Shown here: positions 50,253 through 62,700 of the stretch, piece after piece | Position numbering within the stretch: position 1 is the stretch's first letter | Layout of the letters: each line of letters begins with the position of its first letter | Source of the DNA: Lucifuga dentata | Taxonomy: Eukaryota > Chordata > Actinopteri > Ophidiiformes > Bythitidae | NCBI GenBank assembly: GCA_014773175.1 | Contig: VXCM01000479.1 | Coordinates: 248,001-312,000 of the forward strand | Direction: 5' to 3' | DNA length: 64,000 nt | Notes under the pieces: generated by a model | Told to the model about the DNA's origin: nothing | What the model saw: only the letters and a program-made list of their open reading frames with translations | Databases searched by the model: none | Translations under genes and position numbers: made by a program

Positions 50253-50494
50253 GACCAGAAGATCGAGTTCTCTACATCGCTAATGATACTGAAATCCGAA
50301 GTTTTGTGTATCCATATAACCAGAGCCAAGGACACAAACTGCTCACTCGCATCGAGGACAATGCCCGCATTATTGGGATGGATGTTCTAGTTCACCACCA
50401 AAAGTTTATCTGGGCTACACAGTTTAACCCTGGTGGACTTTTTTACAAAGAATCCTTAGAGAGAAGTCAAACCAAAACTAATGTCAGGAACATT
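50253..50494 (+). CDS. lrp1b: lrp1b exon W36, start of third propeller, furin motif absent
   Basis: Tandem acceptor AAGCAG: CAG (50253) gives Gly-Pro-Glu-Asp; AAG (50250) would add one Ala. Donor GTAAGT. It starts GPEDRVLYIANDTEIRSF and includes MDVLVHHQKFIWATQFNPGG. It ends KESLERSQTKTNVRNI, where human LRP1B (from memory) has a basic REKR furin motif; here the aligned residues are RSQT. NDT and NQS sequons are present. Confidence 0.95.
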
Positions 50495-50836
50495 GTAAGT
50501 AGATCTAATGATCTTTCTATCTCTTGCCTGACACTAGCCTTTTTTAAATTTAATAATCAGATAAATTTAGTGTGAATTGTCTTTAATGTAGTGTGGTTTC
50601 AATTTTACTTTTTCGTTTTATAATCTACAAATGTACTATGACTTTATGAATAATTATAGTGTATACTGTATATCACAATAAACTTAAGTTTATGTTTTTA
50701 ATTCTGCATAAGACAAAAAATTACAGATAAAATCAACTCAAGTACAGTACTTTCTACTTGCTCATTAAAGAAAGGTAGACATTTAGCAAATGCATGTATG
50801 AAAGTTGTATAAATTGCCTGATTTCTGTGGTTGCAG

Positions 50837-51060
50837 TGTTCAGACTTTCGTCGGCCCAGGGACGTTTCTGCTGACTGGATCACAGGCAATGTTTACTGGA
50901 CTGATCACTCTCGGATGCACTGGTTCAGCTATTACACAGCCCACTGGACTAAGTTACGGTACTCCATAAATGTAGGTCAACTCAAGGGACCAAACTGCAC
51001 CCGCTTGATTACTGACATAGCAGGAGAACCTTATGCCATTGTTGTCAACTCAGCCCGAGG
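50837..51060 (+). CDS. lrp1b: lrp1b exon W37, propeller blades
   Basis: Acceptor GTTGCAG, donor GTAAGT. It starts [14 protein letters not shown], has [16 protein letters not shown], then [17 protein letters not shown] and [14 protein letters not shown]. The HWFSYYxxHW insert in the blade is as in LRP1B and not in LRP1. NCT sequon. Phase 0 in, phase 2 out. Confidence 0.96.
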
Positions 51061-51458
51061 GTAAGTTTGTCCTCTGTGTACGTTGCTTCTCTCATTTCAT
51101 ATTCACTTCCAGTTTTTGTTTCTCATCAGTGCAATAGACTCAGGCCCTGTGCATAAGTGTGTAATTTTTTGGCACATACTGGTTGTTTTTCAAATCCATC
51201 AAACAAGAAACAAATGACCTTTATTCATCCTTCATGTATTGAGATTGTATTTCAGTCATTCAGTTTTCTGTCAAACAAATTACTCAGGACCGAAAAATGC
51301 ACAAGAATCCTTATTGAGAAAGACCCAGTAAGAATTGGCTCATTGTGGCTGACATGTTTTTCACTATTTCAGGTTTATATGTTTTCTGAGATTTATTATT
51401 TCTATGCCATTGTGTGAGGAGATGGCCTGAGGGTTGTATTTCTCCTTATATCTTGCAG

Positions 51459-51565
51459 GATGATGTACTGGAGTGTAATTGGTGATCACTCTCACATAGA
51501 AGAGTCAGCCATGGACGGCTCCTTACGCAGAATGCTCTTGGAGAAAAATCTCCGGAGACCCACTG
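51459..51565 (+). CDS. lrp1b: lrp1b exon W38, propeller blade
   Basis: Acceptor CTTGCAG, donor GTAACT. It reads [20 protein letters not shown] and ends [14 protein letters not shown] is the YWTD-type strand. The Gly codons at both ends are split with neighbours (phase 2 in, phase 1 out). Confidence 0.95.
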
Positions 51566-52714
51566 GTAACTGTTTCCTTTAAAATGATCTAAAATGGAGT
51601 CCATAGTATTTTATCAGGGGTTTTTGGTCGTTTTTGCACATATGTAGTCGTGGCACTCACCCAGGTCCTACGTGTACCGTCTCTGAATCAGCAGCTTTCT
51701 TAAACTTCCAGAGACTCAGAGTAATACCAGAAGTAATGTGAAACACCAGTAACAAATAAATAATAGTATATGTTGTAAAGCAAAACATTTGCATTTTTTT
51801 GCTGTAGAGTCACAATGTTTTTTTCATTAATAAAAGCTTAAAGATTTTTGAAAAATTATTGCGCTTTTTTAGACATTTAGACAGATTGAATGCCACTTGA
51901 CTCAAATTTATGTATCTAATTAATAACCTATTAATGAAATAGTAAATTGGTCAGGGCATGAACTGGTTAAATAAGTACACAAGATCAAGGAACTTTTAAC
52001 TGATTCTTTAGAGGAACATCAGACAACATTACCTAATTCTGTACGACTGAATTTGACTATAGTATAGCTTCACTTTCGTCAGAAGAAATGCATGTGACCA
52101 GTAACTTGCTGTGCATTTCTGGCATCCTGCCAGAATCTTTGGTATAGCAAAAGAAAAAAGAAAACAAGACCAAGCCAACTTAGAAATAAGGGATGTTTCA
52201 GGGCAGTTGAATTCTGTTGGTCTTTTCTTTAGGGAGACACTTAGTACTGATCTACTTTTGAAGAGCTGCTTTGCCCTCCTTTAATGCAAGGGGCCAAAGC
52301 TTTGTCTTGGTCACAGAATGGAATTTATCATCTGTGGAAAAAAAAAAAAAAACCCACAAACCTATTTAAATGGCCAAACTAGATGCTCAATTATCCAGTC
52401 AGAACTGTGAGAGAAAGTTAAGGTGAATCACAGGTTTTTAAATGGTAATGTAGGCATGATTCATTCTGCCGTAGGACCTGCAGTAAGATTTATGTTGTTT
52501 TGACAAAAGAAACTTTTTCAATTTGTTTGCTGAATACTGTTGGATGGGAACAGCCAGAGGGAGAAAGATAAAAAAAAACAAAACTGTTTGATTATGGATT
52601 ATGTCTAGAAAATCACTGAGACCTTTAAGGTCATCTGCACTGATGGTAGCTATCGTGATCTTTATGTAATTCCTAAGGTTAAAAAACAGATCTCTTCTCT
52701 TCATCTTCCCTCAG
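51566..52714. other. Intron 38
   Basis: 1.15 kb with a poly-A tract (52337-52351). No other feature. Confidence 0.75.
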
Positions 52715-52831
52715 GTCTTGCCATTGATTATTTCAACCAGCGTTTGTATTGGGCTGACCCTGAGCTCTCACAGATAGGGAGCATGAGATTGGACGGCTCG
52801 GATCCTCTGGTGACAATCAGCGACAGACACG
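52715..52831 (+). CDS. lrp1b: lrp1b exon W39, propeller blade
   Basis: Acceptor CCCTCAG, donor GTAAGG. It reads [19 protein letters not shown], then [13 protein letters not shown] and ISDRH. LYWAD is the strand motif and DG.DP the loop seen in LRP propellers. Confidence 0.95.
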
Positions 52832-53119
52832 GTAAGGCCAAAATGAGGAATAAAGAACAGCTTCTCTTTTTAAGCACATACTATTTCTGTTACCCTTGGG
52901 TTCTTGAACTTTTTATCAAAAGATTTGAACAATAACAATGTTTGTGTTGTTCTGATGTCAGTAAGCTTCTTAACAATGTCTGCTGAGGTCTATCTGCCCA
53001 TGCAGATAGACCTGATGTGTTCTTGCCTCTTCTATCCTCCTCAGGATGTAAATTTTCATTATCCTACAGCTGCCAGTATGGGGGTCTGTTATCCACTTGA
53101 TTTTCTCTATTGCACACAG

Positions 53120-53293
53120 GAATCTCCCAGCCATACAGAATTGACATATTTGAAGACTACATCTATGGAACTGGGCTGAAACATGAGATCTTCAAAATTC
53201 ACAAGTATGGAAAACAGGCTGTGGAATTTATTAGTTTGGGTATGGAGAAGCCCACTAATGTTTTGATCTCCCACCGTTTCAAACAACCAGATG
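53120..53293 (+). CDS. lrp1b: lrp1b exon W40, end of third propeller
   Basis: Acceptor CACACAG, donor GTAAGT. It reads GISQPYRIDIFEDYIYGTG, FKIHKYGKQAVEF and LISHRFKQPD. RIDIFEDYIYG is the standard last strand before the membrane-proximal EGF string in LRP1 and LRP1B. Confidence 0.95.
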
Positions 53294-54493
53294 GTAAGTG
53301 ATCTTGACAGGCTCTTTGTTAAATATTAGAAGAAATAAAAAACAAACATTTATACTATCAGTATTTATTTATGCAGTTGTTTAATTAAGGAATTGTAGTA
53401 AATATTGAAATCAAGCTGTCTATACATCCTAAAACATGACAATGCCAAAAATGTTCAGTAATTAATGTATTTTGAGTTGATACAGGATTTCTAGGGAGGA
53501 TATAACGTGTCCAGGGGCTGTTAAAGAAATATACATTTTGACCATAACATTTCAATTTGATGTTTTGGCACAACTTAACCTTCTAGCAAGTTGACTGGAG
53601 AAGGGAGACAATCTTTAAGATGAAGACTCCAGCAGCATTGTAGTATAAATAACAACTGTATTTCTGAGACTGATGCATTTTGGCCCAAAGCCTTCAACAC
53701 TGTCACTGAACAAAACACATAAAAAATATATTTGTTTATAATACGTCAAATGACTTAAGACACAACAATGCCAAATCCACTTTTTTGAGTATATGTGAAG
53801 CCACTTAATAATCAGTTTACTGTGGTGCTAATCTTAACTGTTCATTGTAAAAGCCATGCCTCCCCTTTTTCCACCAAAAAACTCATGGTGTTGCAGCCCT
53901 CCAGATCTCAAAACAAGGCAAGACAATCCGTGACATTGCCAACAAGAACGTACTCCTTTCTAAGCTGGTCATGTTAAATCATAAAACCCCCAAAAAAAGC
54001 AAACATTTTTTTCTCATATAATGTTCCCTGAATCTCAGTTCCATAGAAATGGTCAACAGTTACAGCCTTGTCCTTCCTCACAATTTTTTCCTATATCAGA
54101 CATATTCCAGTTATTTGTTACATCTATGCTGGATCTCAATCTTGGCCAGTTTTTCACTTAAAGGGCTGCTGTTCCATTCCAGTGACTCATTAGGCCAGCC
54201 ATGTTTTAGTATTTGGGCAGAAGTTGTGCACAGCTTGCTAAAAGAAATGTCTGTAGTATGTACAATATGCACCCTATATACATATATACACAGATGGATC
54301 ATGTATTCTTTACGTCTCTGTTGTTTATTTTTAACATTTGACTGCTGATATTTAAAAGAACTGCTTTTTTTCTGTAGCATGTTGACCATTGCACCATCCT
54401 TTTCAGAGCAAATTATTTGCCGTCTGGCAGCTCTGTTAGCTGACTCATATTGTGTTGACTATAAGTGATGATTGTCATACCTCTTTAATAGCT

Positions 54494-54537
<44 letters not shown>

Positions 54538-54905
54538 TTATTGACATTCAACCTTTTCGCCAACCATTGTAGAGGTGTTTGGAATTAGTCAGAGTTAAAG
54601 TATTTTTTGTGCTTTATGTTATTTTGTCAAGCAAATTTAGCTTGCAATGGCTTGCACTTGAAAGCACTACTGATCAATTGGACAAAGAAAAAAGAAATTC
54701 TTTACACATTCCAGATTCCATCTTATTCAATCTGGAGATGAGGCTTTGTGAAGTTATTCATATGGTTTTTCCCTGTGTCTATGCATAAAGAACATAACAC
54801 CCTTCAAAGACAGAAATTAAAAGACTTGAAGGAAAAACTTTATATTCCAAGGTAACAGAGTTTTCGCTTAGATGAGAATGTGTTTTTTTTAAACTTTCCC
54901 TACAG
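53294..54905. other. Intron 40
   Basis: 1.6 kb with a (CA)20 microsatellite (54495-54534). Nothing else recognised. Confidence 0.8.
54495..54534. repeat. (AC)20 microsatellite
   Basis: Forty uninterrupted bases of AC. Confidence 0.95.
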
Positions 54906-55031
54906 CTTCAAATCCATGCTTGAGGATGGTTTGTGAGTTCATGTGCCTGCTCAACCCGGTGGGTGCAAAGTGTACCTGTCCAGAGGGGAAGGTCCTGCTC
55001 AACGGTAGCTGTAGTGATGTCAACATCTCAG
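54906..55031 (+). CDS. lrp1b: lrp1b exon W41, EGF-like module after propeller
   Basis: Acceptor CCCTACAG, donor GTAGAC. It reads [19 protein letters not shown], then [17 protein letters not shown] and NIS sequons are present. A transposon-like inverted repeat starts 33 bp after the donor. Confidence 0.94.
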
Positions 55032-55064
55032 GTAGACCGACTACTTTTACTTCATGCCCCATCT

Positions 55065-55359
55065 GAAGCCTCCTTCACATTGCGATTAGAGAGATCTTAT
55101 AAGTTCACTTCATGTCACAATATGCGAGATCACTGCCTAACCATTTGAGATCAAGTTTGATTCATGTCAGATTAGGAGATGAATGTCTGATGAAAAGTAT
55201 CACTATGACAAGCAGGACAGACTTTGTGTGTGCTGCTGCTGGTAGAAACGGGACAGGGTTCTCTACCTGCAGCAGGAATCTCTCCTTTCTGCTCAGGTAA
55301 GTATGATCAGGACAACTGAACGTTCTCAAGTCCCACAACATTTCACTTGGAATTCAATT

Positions 55360-55418
<59 letters not shown>

Positions 55419-55805
55419 GCATACCTTTCTATCTCTCTGTCTCTGTCAGATGCAACCTTGCAGTTCATATTCACATGGGGAACAGAATTGTCATGATTAT
55501 TACAATATTTAAATCTCAAAAATATCTCATGGCATTTCATGCCATATTCCTATTGGTCAGTTTATAAACGGGGTTTGTAGCAGCAGCAATACAAGATGCT
55601 GGTCCTAAATTTCTGACCCTGTCAGAATTTTGTCGCAGGCTGTCTTCGGTTGTAAGAACGCTAAATCCAGTGTCTGTGGACATGTCTCATATCACGATGT
55701 GGGACCACCATTTTGTGTCTAAGAGTGGGGAGTTCTTACGTTTCTCTCATGATTGTTAGCTTTCATCTAGGACAGCCAAAAATCGCACAATGTGTAGAAG
55801 GCTTG
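55065..55805. mobile_element. Putative inverted-repeat transposon
   Basis: The left end GAAGCCTCCTTCACATTG and the complement of the right end, CAAGCCTTCTACACATTG, form imperfect inverted repeats of about 24 bp; both continue to CGATT. No clear target duplication and no transposase frame. A CT microsatellite sits inside. Confidence 0.55.
55362..55416. repeat. (CT)27 microsatellite
   Basis: About 55 uninterrupted bases of CT. Confidence 0.95.
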
Positions 55806-56198
55806 ACATGGTCTCTTGTTTTATGATGCAGCAGTGATTATAATGATCGCTGCATCGTGGCCAGGATACAATCCTGAACACCATTAAAATCTTGGATAAA
55901 TATTGTGATAAAATAAAAATTGAGCAGATGTCTCTTGTTCTTTATAGCTAAGCTGAAGTACAGTATTGTGAAAATTTTGTGTAGTTTGAAGTTGAACAAG
56001 GCTGCCTCCTGTGCATAGTCCATTGCTTTGAATTTTCTGTCCAGGTCTTGTAAAACAAATAATTCATCTACTTGAAATAATTCAATTTCAAACCTCAAAC
56101 ATCTTTGCTGTCTGATATTTGCAGAATAGCACATTTTGATGTGATCAACGGTTGCACCCTGCAGAACAATAAAAGATTTTGTCTTGGCTGTTTTGAAG

Positions 56199-56363
56199 GT
56201 GAACTGTGCCGCCCCCCCTGTGAGAATGGAGGGCGCTGTTTAGCAAATGAGAAAGGAGAATGGAGATGCTACTGCTGGCCAGACTTTTCTGGGGAACGCT
56301 GCGAGGTCAACCACTGTACAGACTACTGCCTAAATGGAGGCACGTGCATGGGCTCACCGCTGG
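56199..56363 (+). CDS. lrp1b: lrp1b exon W42, EGF-like modules
   Basis: Acceptor TTTGAAG, donor GTAAGT. It encodes a full EGF ([18 protein letters not shown] to DFSGERC) and the first half of the next ([18 protein letters not shown]). The acceptor tract is weak, but spacing and phase match human LRP1B ([12 protein letters not shown]). Confidence 0.93.
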
Positions 56364-57778
56364 GTAAGTCCACTTCAAATATCGTTCACCATACTGTCAA
56401 ACAGGCACGCATCATTTCTCCACTCCACTCTGTAATCACTGCAGTGTGTGTAATGACATCAGTGGACTAATGAGCACCCAGTTTGTAATGGTTCATGTGA
56501 GTGTGAACATGTATTCAAGTGTAATCATCCTGCAGAATCCCTTCACATTCAGCTCTGGGCAGAAAGGCCTAGTTCACAACCATGCTTGTACGTGTTCAGA
56601 ATGCCGACACTGGCTGCCATCATAGAGAGGGGAGGGGTTTTTTTTGGGCCATACTTTGAGTGAAAACCGGAGAAGCCAGGAGTTTTTGTCCAGCTTGTGT
56701 GTCCTTCACCTTACCTATTTACATCCATAAATGCCACAGCCAACAGCGTCCCACCCAACTTTGCAGACACTGATGGCATGACAAGCATCTTCTGCATCTT
56801 CTGTACATCTTTGTCTCAATGCAATGAATCCTAAGGCCCCTTTCATACATACACTCTACTCAGGAAAAGTTCTTGCTATTGTCCAGAGAGCATGTGAGAG
56901 TACATGCTTGAAGCGGAATCCCGGACAAGCTCTTGTGCCTTTCTCAGATCCTAGTAACATTCCCAGATAGACTCATGTGAGAACAGGGAGCCGCAACATT
57001 TCAGGACAAGCGAGTGAGCGTGCTGATGCCTGATTTGTCCTGCGTCTTGCTCGTGACAGTACCCTTACAATAATACCCATACCTTGTTATGATGGCAACA
57101 AGTGGGATTTCCAGAAGAAATTAGACAATATTCGAAGAAATATCTGGAAATTGGACTGATTCAGAGGGTCTTCCACAGCGTAATTTTGGAATCACATCTT
57201 GTCTGATTTTTCTTCTACTTTGTTCTCTACGTGTTGGTGGTTGGCAAAGCAGGTTTTGGATGCTTTGTCTCCACCTGCTGTCTTGGAGGGAGGATCGTAC
57301 TCTCTGCCTGACCAGGAGTTTCAGGTAAGTGAGAAAACGGTTGTTGGCAGCTGTTGTCTTGAACTTGGCTGCAAGTGTGAAAGGGGCAGTCAAGAAACCA
57401 GGTAATCCTGTTTTGTTCTGCTATACATGTCCATGCAGTAGTATAGAAATGGGGATAGTCGTACACACTTTAAGACAGTCTCTCCCTGAAGGTATTGATT
57501 GTGTAGCACAGAGTTGTAGATGCAGACGGTGATGGAAGTAGTTATGTAAAGAAAGAAAAGAGAGAGCTTTAGAGAAATTAAGACACTGCCCTATGTCAAC
57601 ACATCTGGCCAATATATACATGAAGTGGGCGTGACTGAGTGCCTACTGCATGAAGTGGGCATTTTTGTCAGATGCAGCTCAGATGCAGCCCCAGCAATTC
57701 CATAGTCAGACAGCAGGTTCCAGATACTATTACAGTAGATGATTTGACAGGCACTAAATTTGAAAAAATAAAGAAGCC

Positions 57779-58371
57779 TTAAAGGACCATACCATCCATT
57801 TTGCATGTTTGAGCCTAATATATTCAATTTTTGCATGTAACATTACTAACAATCATTTCCCAAAGCATACTACTGGAACAGTGGGTTAAATCATTTTTTT
57901 TCCCTACCTTCCAGACCACTATTGGTTTCAGTTAATTCTGGTATGCTATTAAAATCAACTTGTTGATACTTGAAATGTTCTTGGGATAGGTAATCCATTA
58001 TCGTGAACAACATGTCTATTTAGGTTTTTTTGAAGTTTCATAATATTAGCATTTAAGTGCAATAAAAAGCACAGAATGAATGTATGTCTCCACCGGGGAA
58101 CATAGTCCCAAAAGAAGACCTGCATTTATCAAAACAATTTAATGACTGTGACTTCATAAGACTGCATAACTATTTAGCAAGTGAAACATAGATTTTTAAG
58201 GTGGATGTATCACTTGAATATATGATTTTGAGAGATTAAGAGATTTTAGGAAATATCAGGAAAGCTGAAATATGGTTTTATCCTTTGGGAAATGATTGTC
58301 AGTAACCTTACGTGTATGAAAATTGAATATATTAGGCTCAAACATGCATAATGGGTGGTATGGTCCTTTAA
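57779..58371 (+). mobile_element. TTAA-flanked MITE, family A, best-preserved copy
   Basis: TTAA at 57779-57782 and 58368-58371. The ends are inverted repeats of about 50 bp with two mismatches (AGGACCATACCATCCATT, then GCATGTTTGAGCCTAATATA). About 585 bp inside, no transposase. Relatives occur at 2737, 28505, 37019 and 47238. A TTAA target is typical of piggyBac-type transposition; the family name is not known to me. Confidence 0.88.
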
Positions 58372-59636
58372 GATTGTTGGATGGTTTTCAATCACATTTG
58401 TCTTTTTTTTAATGTTTTTCACACACTCATACACTTTCCTCGTTTTAACTAAAATTTTCATTGTTATATCTGCCCAGTTGAACAAACTTTCAGTGGTGGT
58501 CCTGCCTAAAACACCTCATACATTAACCTACACCCAAGTCAAGGTCCTGCTTACATGGTTTCATGATCTCGTTCTACCAGACAGTTATGGTGAGATGTTG
58601 ATAGTGAAATTAGAAAGATTATGTCAAACAGTGGGGAGGCAATGTACATTTGAGAGGCATATTTGCACACCAGGAACTCAACTGATGTATTTGAAAACAC
58701 TGTTTTCACCTTACTTCATGCTGTGTTTAAATTTTAAAACAGCTCTATCTAATGTGCTCTGTGTGAAGCAAGTACTGTTGCTCATTAAGTGAACTCAGTA
58801 ATGTGTCTCTATCATCATGGCAGCATTGAGCTTGAGGAAGCAGAGTTTTGAGTCCTCCTGTTGAATATGTGCTGTTTTGCGCTTGATTCACCAGCTGTTA
58901 CTGTAGGGTGGATAATGAACTATGGTCTTATTCACGGTGGACGGCTGAAAAGAGTAAACATATTTTTGTTGTGCTTCTGGGAATACATTGTCTGTTGTTT
59001 AATTCAGGCTTTGCTACTGCTGTTTTTTTCATAAAAGAAGAAGTTTTGCTACATTGAGCACATGCCTTCCAGGTAAAAGTGTCTAAATGAGTGATTGAAG
59101 ATGAGCAGAGGAAAGTTTATTGTCAGATGGGTTACCTTGACTTGCTGCTTTGGTGATGAAAAGGGACTGAAGGCAGCCTCAACATCAATTGAAGCTGGAA
59201 ATTCCACAGCTTTATCTATCAAAACATAAGGTGTTATTGAAATCCTGCTCTTATCTGCCTCTGAGTGGTTTGCTTTTCACATTTGATGGAACTTTGGGCA
59301 ACAAAATTGCTATATTGCAACTCTTTTTTTCTCTAATCTCACTACATTTTTATGACATTAAAAAGGTGAAAAACACATTTAACTGTATTATGCACTCAGG
59401 AAACAATGAAATATACAGAAGCCATGCGTGAAAGTAAATGTCATCGGAGACGAGAGGAAAAGTCTTGAATAACATAACGTTGGGTGTTTCTGGGGCCATA
59501 AAACAAAGGATATAATTTATTTACGCTTCATATATGTGCAATGTCTCTGTCCTATTATTACTTTTGCTGCTATAAGTAAAAACTATTATACCTTCCCATG
59601 ATGTGGAATTTATGTAGGTTGTGTGGGTTTTCACTG

Positions 59637-59640
<4 letters not shown>

Positions 59641-59702
<62 letters not shown>

Positions 59703-59708
59703 GTGCAC
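59641..59708. repeat. (GT)n microsatellite
   Basis: About 68 bases of GT with two GC interruptions. Confidence 0.95.
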
Positions 59709-60163
59709 AAAGTTATGAAAATCTGAAGGCTAAGCAGTCGGGTAGGTGGAGGGTAGCTAGACATTAACAGAAGAGTGAGTTGCCAGGGCAGTTACAGCAG
59801 CTTACTGGAGTGGAGCAATTGAAGATGGAGGACGTCCACTTCTTCCAAATCTCCACCTAGGCACTCATATGTGACAGAAGAGATGGAGTCCAATATGTGT
59901 TGGGAGGTAAGGAATACTTGATTAGTAGGATCCATCTTAAGAATAGAGAACCACATAATATCTTGACTTTGCCCCATCCACCAAACTGAACTATAGTCAA
60001 GCCAGCATCAGATGAAGGCTAAGGTAGATCTTTCCTGCACTGTAGTGTGTTGAATACCAAAAACATAAATAAAATGAAATGTAATTGTGTTTCTGTTCAC
60101 CAACTTTTCAAAAAAAAAAAAAAAGNAAAAAAAAAAAAAAAGATTGACACAAGTCTGTTTTTG

Positions 60164-60190
60164 TGTTGTTGTTGTTGTTGTTGTTGTTTG
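60164..60190. repeat. (TTG)n microsatellite
   Basis: Eight to nine TTG units shortly after an A-run interrupted by N at 60126. Confidence 0.9.
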
Positions 60191-61964
60191 TGCTGAGCTT
60201 TAAAAATAGAGCTGTTAAGTATGTTGAGGTCTTGTTTACAAGCAAGAGTACAGTCGTGTGAAATTGACAAACTGGTGCAGCAAGAATGTGTGAGAGAAAA
60301 GGGTGAGTGGGCAGGTGAAGCTTTCCGTTAGCAATCAATTTACATTCTAGTCCTCACCTGTTGTCAGGAGCTTTGGTTGGTGACTAAAACGGTAAGATTG
60401 TGGATACAAATAACTCTTTCCATGGACTGTGGGCTTGACATAGAATGAGAAGCTCGGATATCTGAAACTGTTCCTCCTGCATGTTGAAAGGACGGTCAGT
60501 GCATATCCAACAGGAAAGAGGCCCTGTGGCAAACTCAGAACATGCTGGAGGAATTACACGCAAAGAAGGAGCCCCTAGGAGGAGCTGGAGGACATAAATG
60601 CTGCTCTGCTTAGTCTGCAGCTACCGAGACCTCAATAACTTGCCTGAAATCACTGCACTGAAGGCAACAGTTTTGCTGGTGTTGTGTTCAAATCCTGACT
60701 GCATTTCACTACATCTGCCTTGATGACTGAGGGTGTGTTGTTTCCAATTACAGTAGAACTTTGATTGACAGATTGACTGCCAATTACGCACAGGAGATGC
60801 CAAACTGAAATGGGGGAGGGCATTCCACTAGCATATGATACTACAGAATATATATGAGCTAATATTGTGGATAAAAAGTAATTGGTTTCTTTCACTAGGA
60901 ACAGCATTGCATATTTATCTTGGTGGTGTGCTAAGTAAAATTCAGAAAACAGTGCACAGAAATGTAAACGTACTAGTCTAATACTGTATGTAGCTGTAAC
61001 TATGAAAGTTCAAGATTGCTAAAATGTGCTGTTGTCATGTGGCATATGACATCAATGCCATATTTCATTTGCATGTTTAGAAGTATGCAGATTCATTAGC
61101 CTTTCGTGAAGTAGCATCTGTTTCACACCCAGTACATTTACATACATACTATACTTTGATTTTTGTCTGTACTGCGATTAAGGCTCTGAAAAAATTAATT
61201 TATTACCTCAATCAGAGTAGATTTGAATTGTCACGTGTTTAAAGGCTGAATTATGCTTTTGGCACCAATGTTCACACGGAAAGTGATGAGCAGATGCATA
61301 GAACTTTTAGACTTGTGGTATTCTCCTCACAGCAAACCAATATTATTCCAAACTGTAGGGGGCAGTATATCAAAAACTCATGCCTACAGCACATAGCATC
61401 ATAGAGAAGTCTGTCTTTTAAAAGTGGCGTTGCCCATGATAAGTGATTTTCATGATCAGGAGCCGCTGTGTTTACTGCTGCAGCAAAAAAGAAAGAGGAG
61501 ATGGTCTGTACGGTCACTAACATGAGACCAGTGGTTGGAGTTCTTTGTCATCTGGCTGTCTCAATGATCTTTCATTGTGAGGTCACACAGATGCCTGTGA
61601 ACCTCTACGAGCAGCTCTTCCATTTTTGAAATGTCCATGTGGAGTTACAAAATCTGGGATGTGCGCGGACTGGCAAAAAGGCAGTGTGCAGACAAACTCA
61701 GATCTTTCTGTGTGACATGGGTTTGTCTGCATGGACCCTTGTACCCTTGTGGATGCAACAAGTATAAAATAAGTTTAAATGGACTGACTGTGAGAAGGAG
61801 GCTGTTGTATTTAATAGAAATAACAAAAAATTAAGCCTCTATAATTAATTAGATTATCACAAAGCATGATTTTCAGTATTAATTAACTCCATTTAACAGG
61901 ATTACCACTGCACAGTATTATTGCACATATTTCTCTATTCAGGTTTCCTTTTTCCTATGTCCAG

Positions 61965-62126
61965 GTAAGCCCACATGCCGCTGTCCTTTCGGTTTCTCTG
62001 GACCGTTTTGTGAGAGGAGAGTTTGTGAAAACTACTGTTTGAATGGAGGAACATGTGATGTCACCCAGGGGAACCAGCCGGTGTGCCGCTGCATGGCGGA
62101 ATATACCGGAGACCGCTGTCTTTACC
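61965..62126 (+). CDS. lrp1b: lrp1b exon W43, EGF-like modules
   Basis: Acceptor TGTCCAG, donor GTGAGT. It completes one EGF ([15 protein letters not shown]) and adds another ([20 protein letters not shown] to EYTGDRC). It lies after the longest intron of the window (5.6 kb). Confidence 0.95.
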
Positions 62127-62700
62127 GTGAGTCCTCATCCACGACTTCTAAAGTGGCACCACACACAACAAATTAGTACTATTATCCAGCTGGCCTTTGT
62201 GTGATTGACATTAGGCTTTCAAGCTGAGCAGCAAGAATAATAGCAACAAAAACACATTGATTTGAATTTAGTTATGCTTCCACAAAGTCTATAGAGCTGA
62301 GCTTCAAAGTTCATAAAAAAAAGAGAGCGAAAACAAAAATATCCTCAGGCTTTTTCATTCAACAAACACCACATTAACTGTTATTTGAAGACAAAGAACA
62401 TCAAAATGTTACTGTCAAAAACCATTGGCTGTTTCTGTGCTGCAGTGATAATGCATTTTTTTCTTTGCAATTCTTTGTCATAATGGTTTATGACAAAAAA
62501 AAAAAATTCAATTGCACACCATTAGCATTTTCCTACTGTTGCATCCCCAAGGGGTTTTCATACGTTTTCATCTGTGGCTAAGATGTCATTTGATGTGGAT
62601 AATTAAGTCCCATTAGAACCCTGTAAAATTACAATCACACCAGTTTAAAATATGCTCCTAATTTCTCATTACAAACCACTCCCTCTCTCTCTGTCTTCAG
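62127..62700. other. Intron 43
   Basis: 0.57 kb, nothing recognised except an A-run (62497-62507). Confidence 0.75.

Larger units (their letters stand above)
55032..56198. other. Intron 41
   Basis: 1.2 kb, about two thirds of it the inverted-repeat element at 55065-55805, which contains a CT microsatellite. Confidence 0.75.
56364..61964. other. Intron 42
   Basis: 5.6 kb, the longest intron here. It contains a complete family A element (57779-58371), a long GT microsatellite (59641-59708), an A-run with an N (60126) and a TTG repeat (60164-60190). The block 61240-61770 may be another dispersed element but I could not define its ends. No coding region. Confidence 0.75.

Noticed and set aside
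58355..58792. 145-codon open frame on the + strand
   Set aside because: It begins in the end of a transposon, is hydrophobic and A+T-driven, and matches no family I know; likely chance.
59641..59708. Regular repeat that could suggest a CRISPR-like array
   Set aside because: It is a plain GT microsatellite with no spacers, in a vertebrate intron.
61240..61770. Possible Harbinger-like element
   Set aside because: Some words look transposon-like, but I could not find matching ends or a target duplication.
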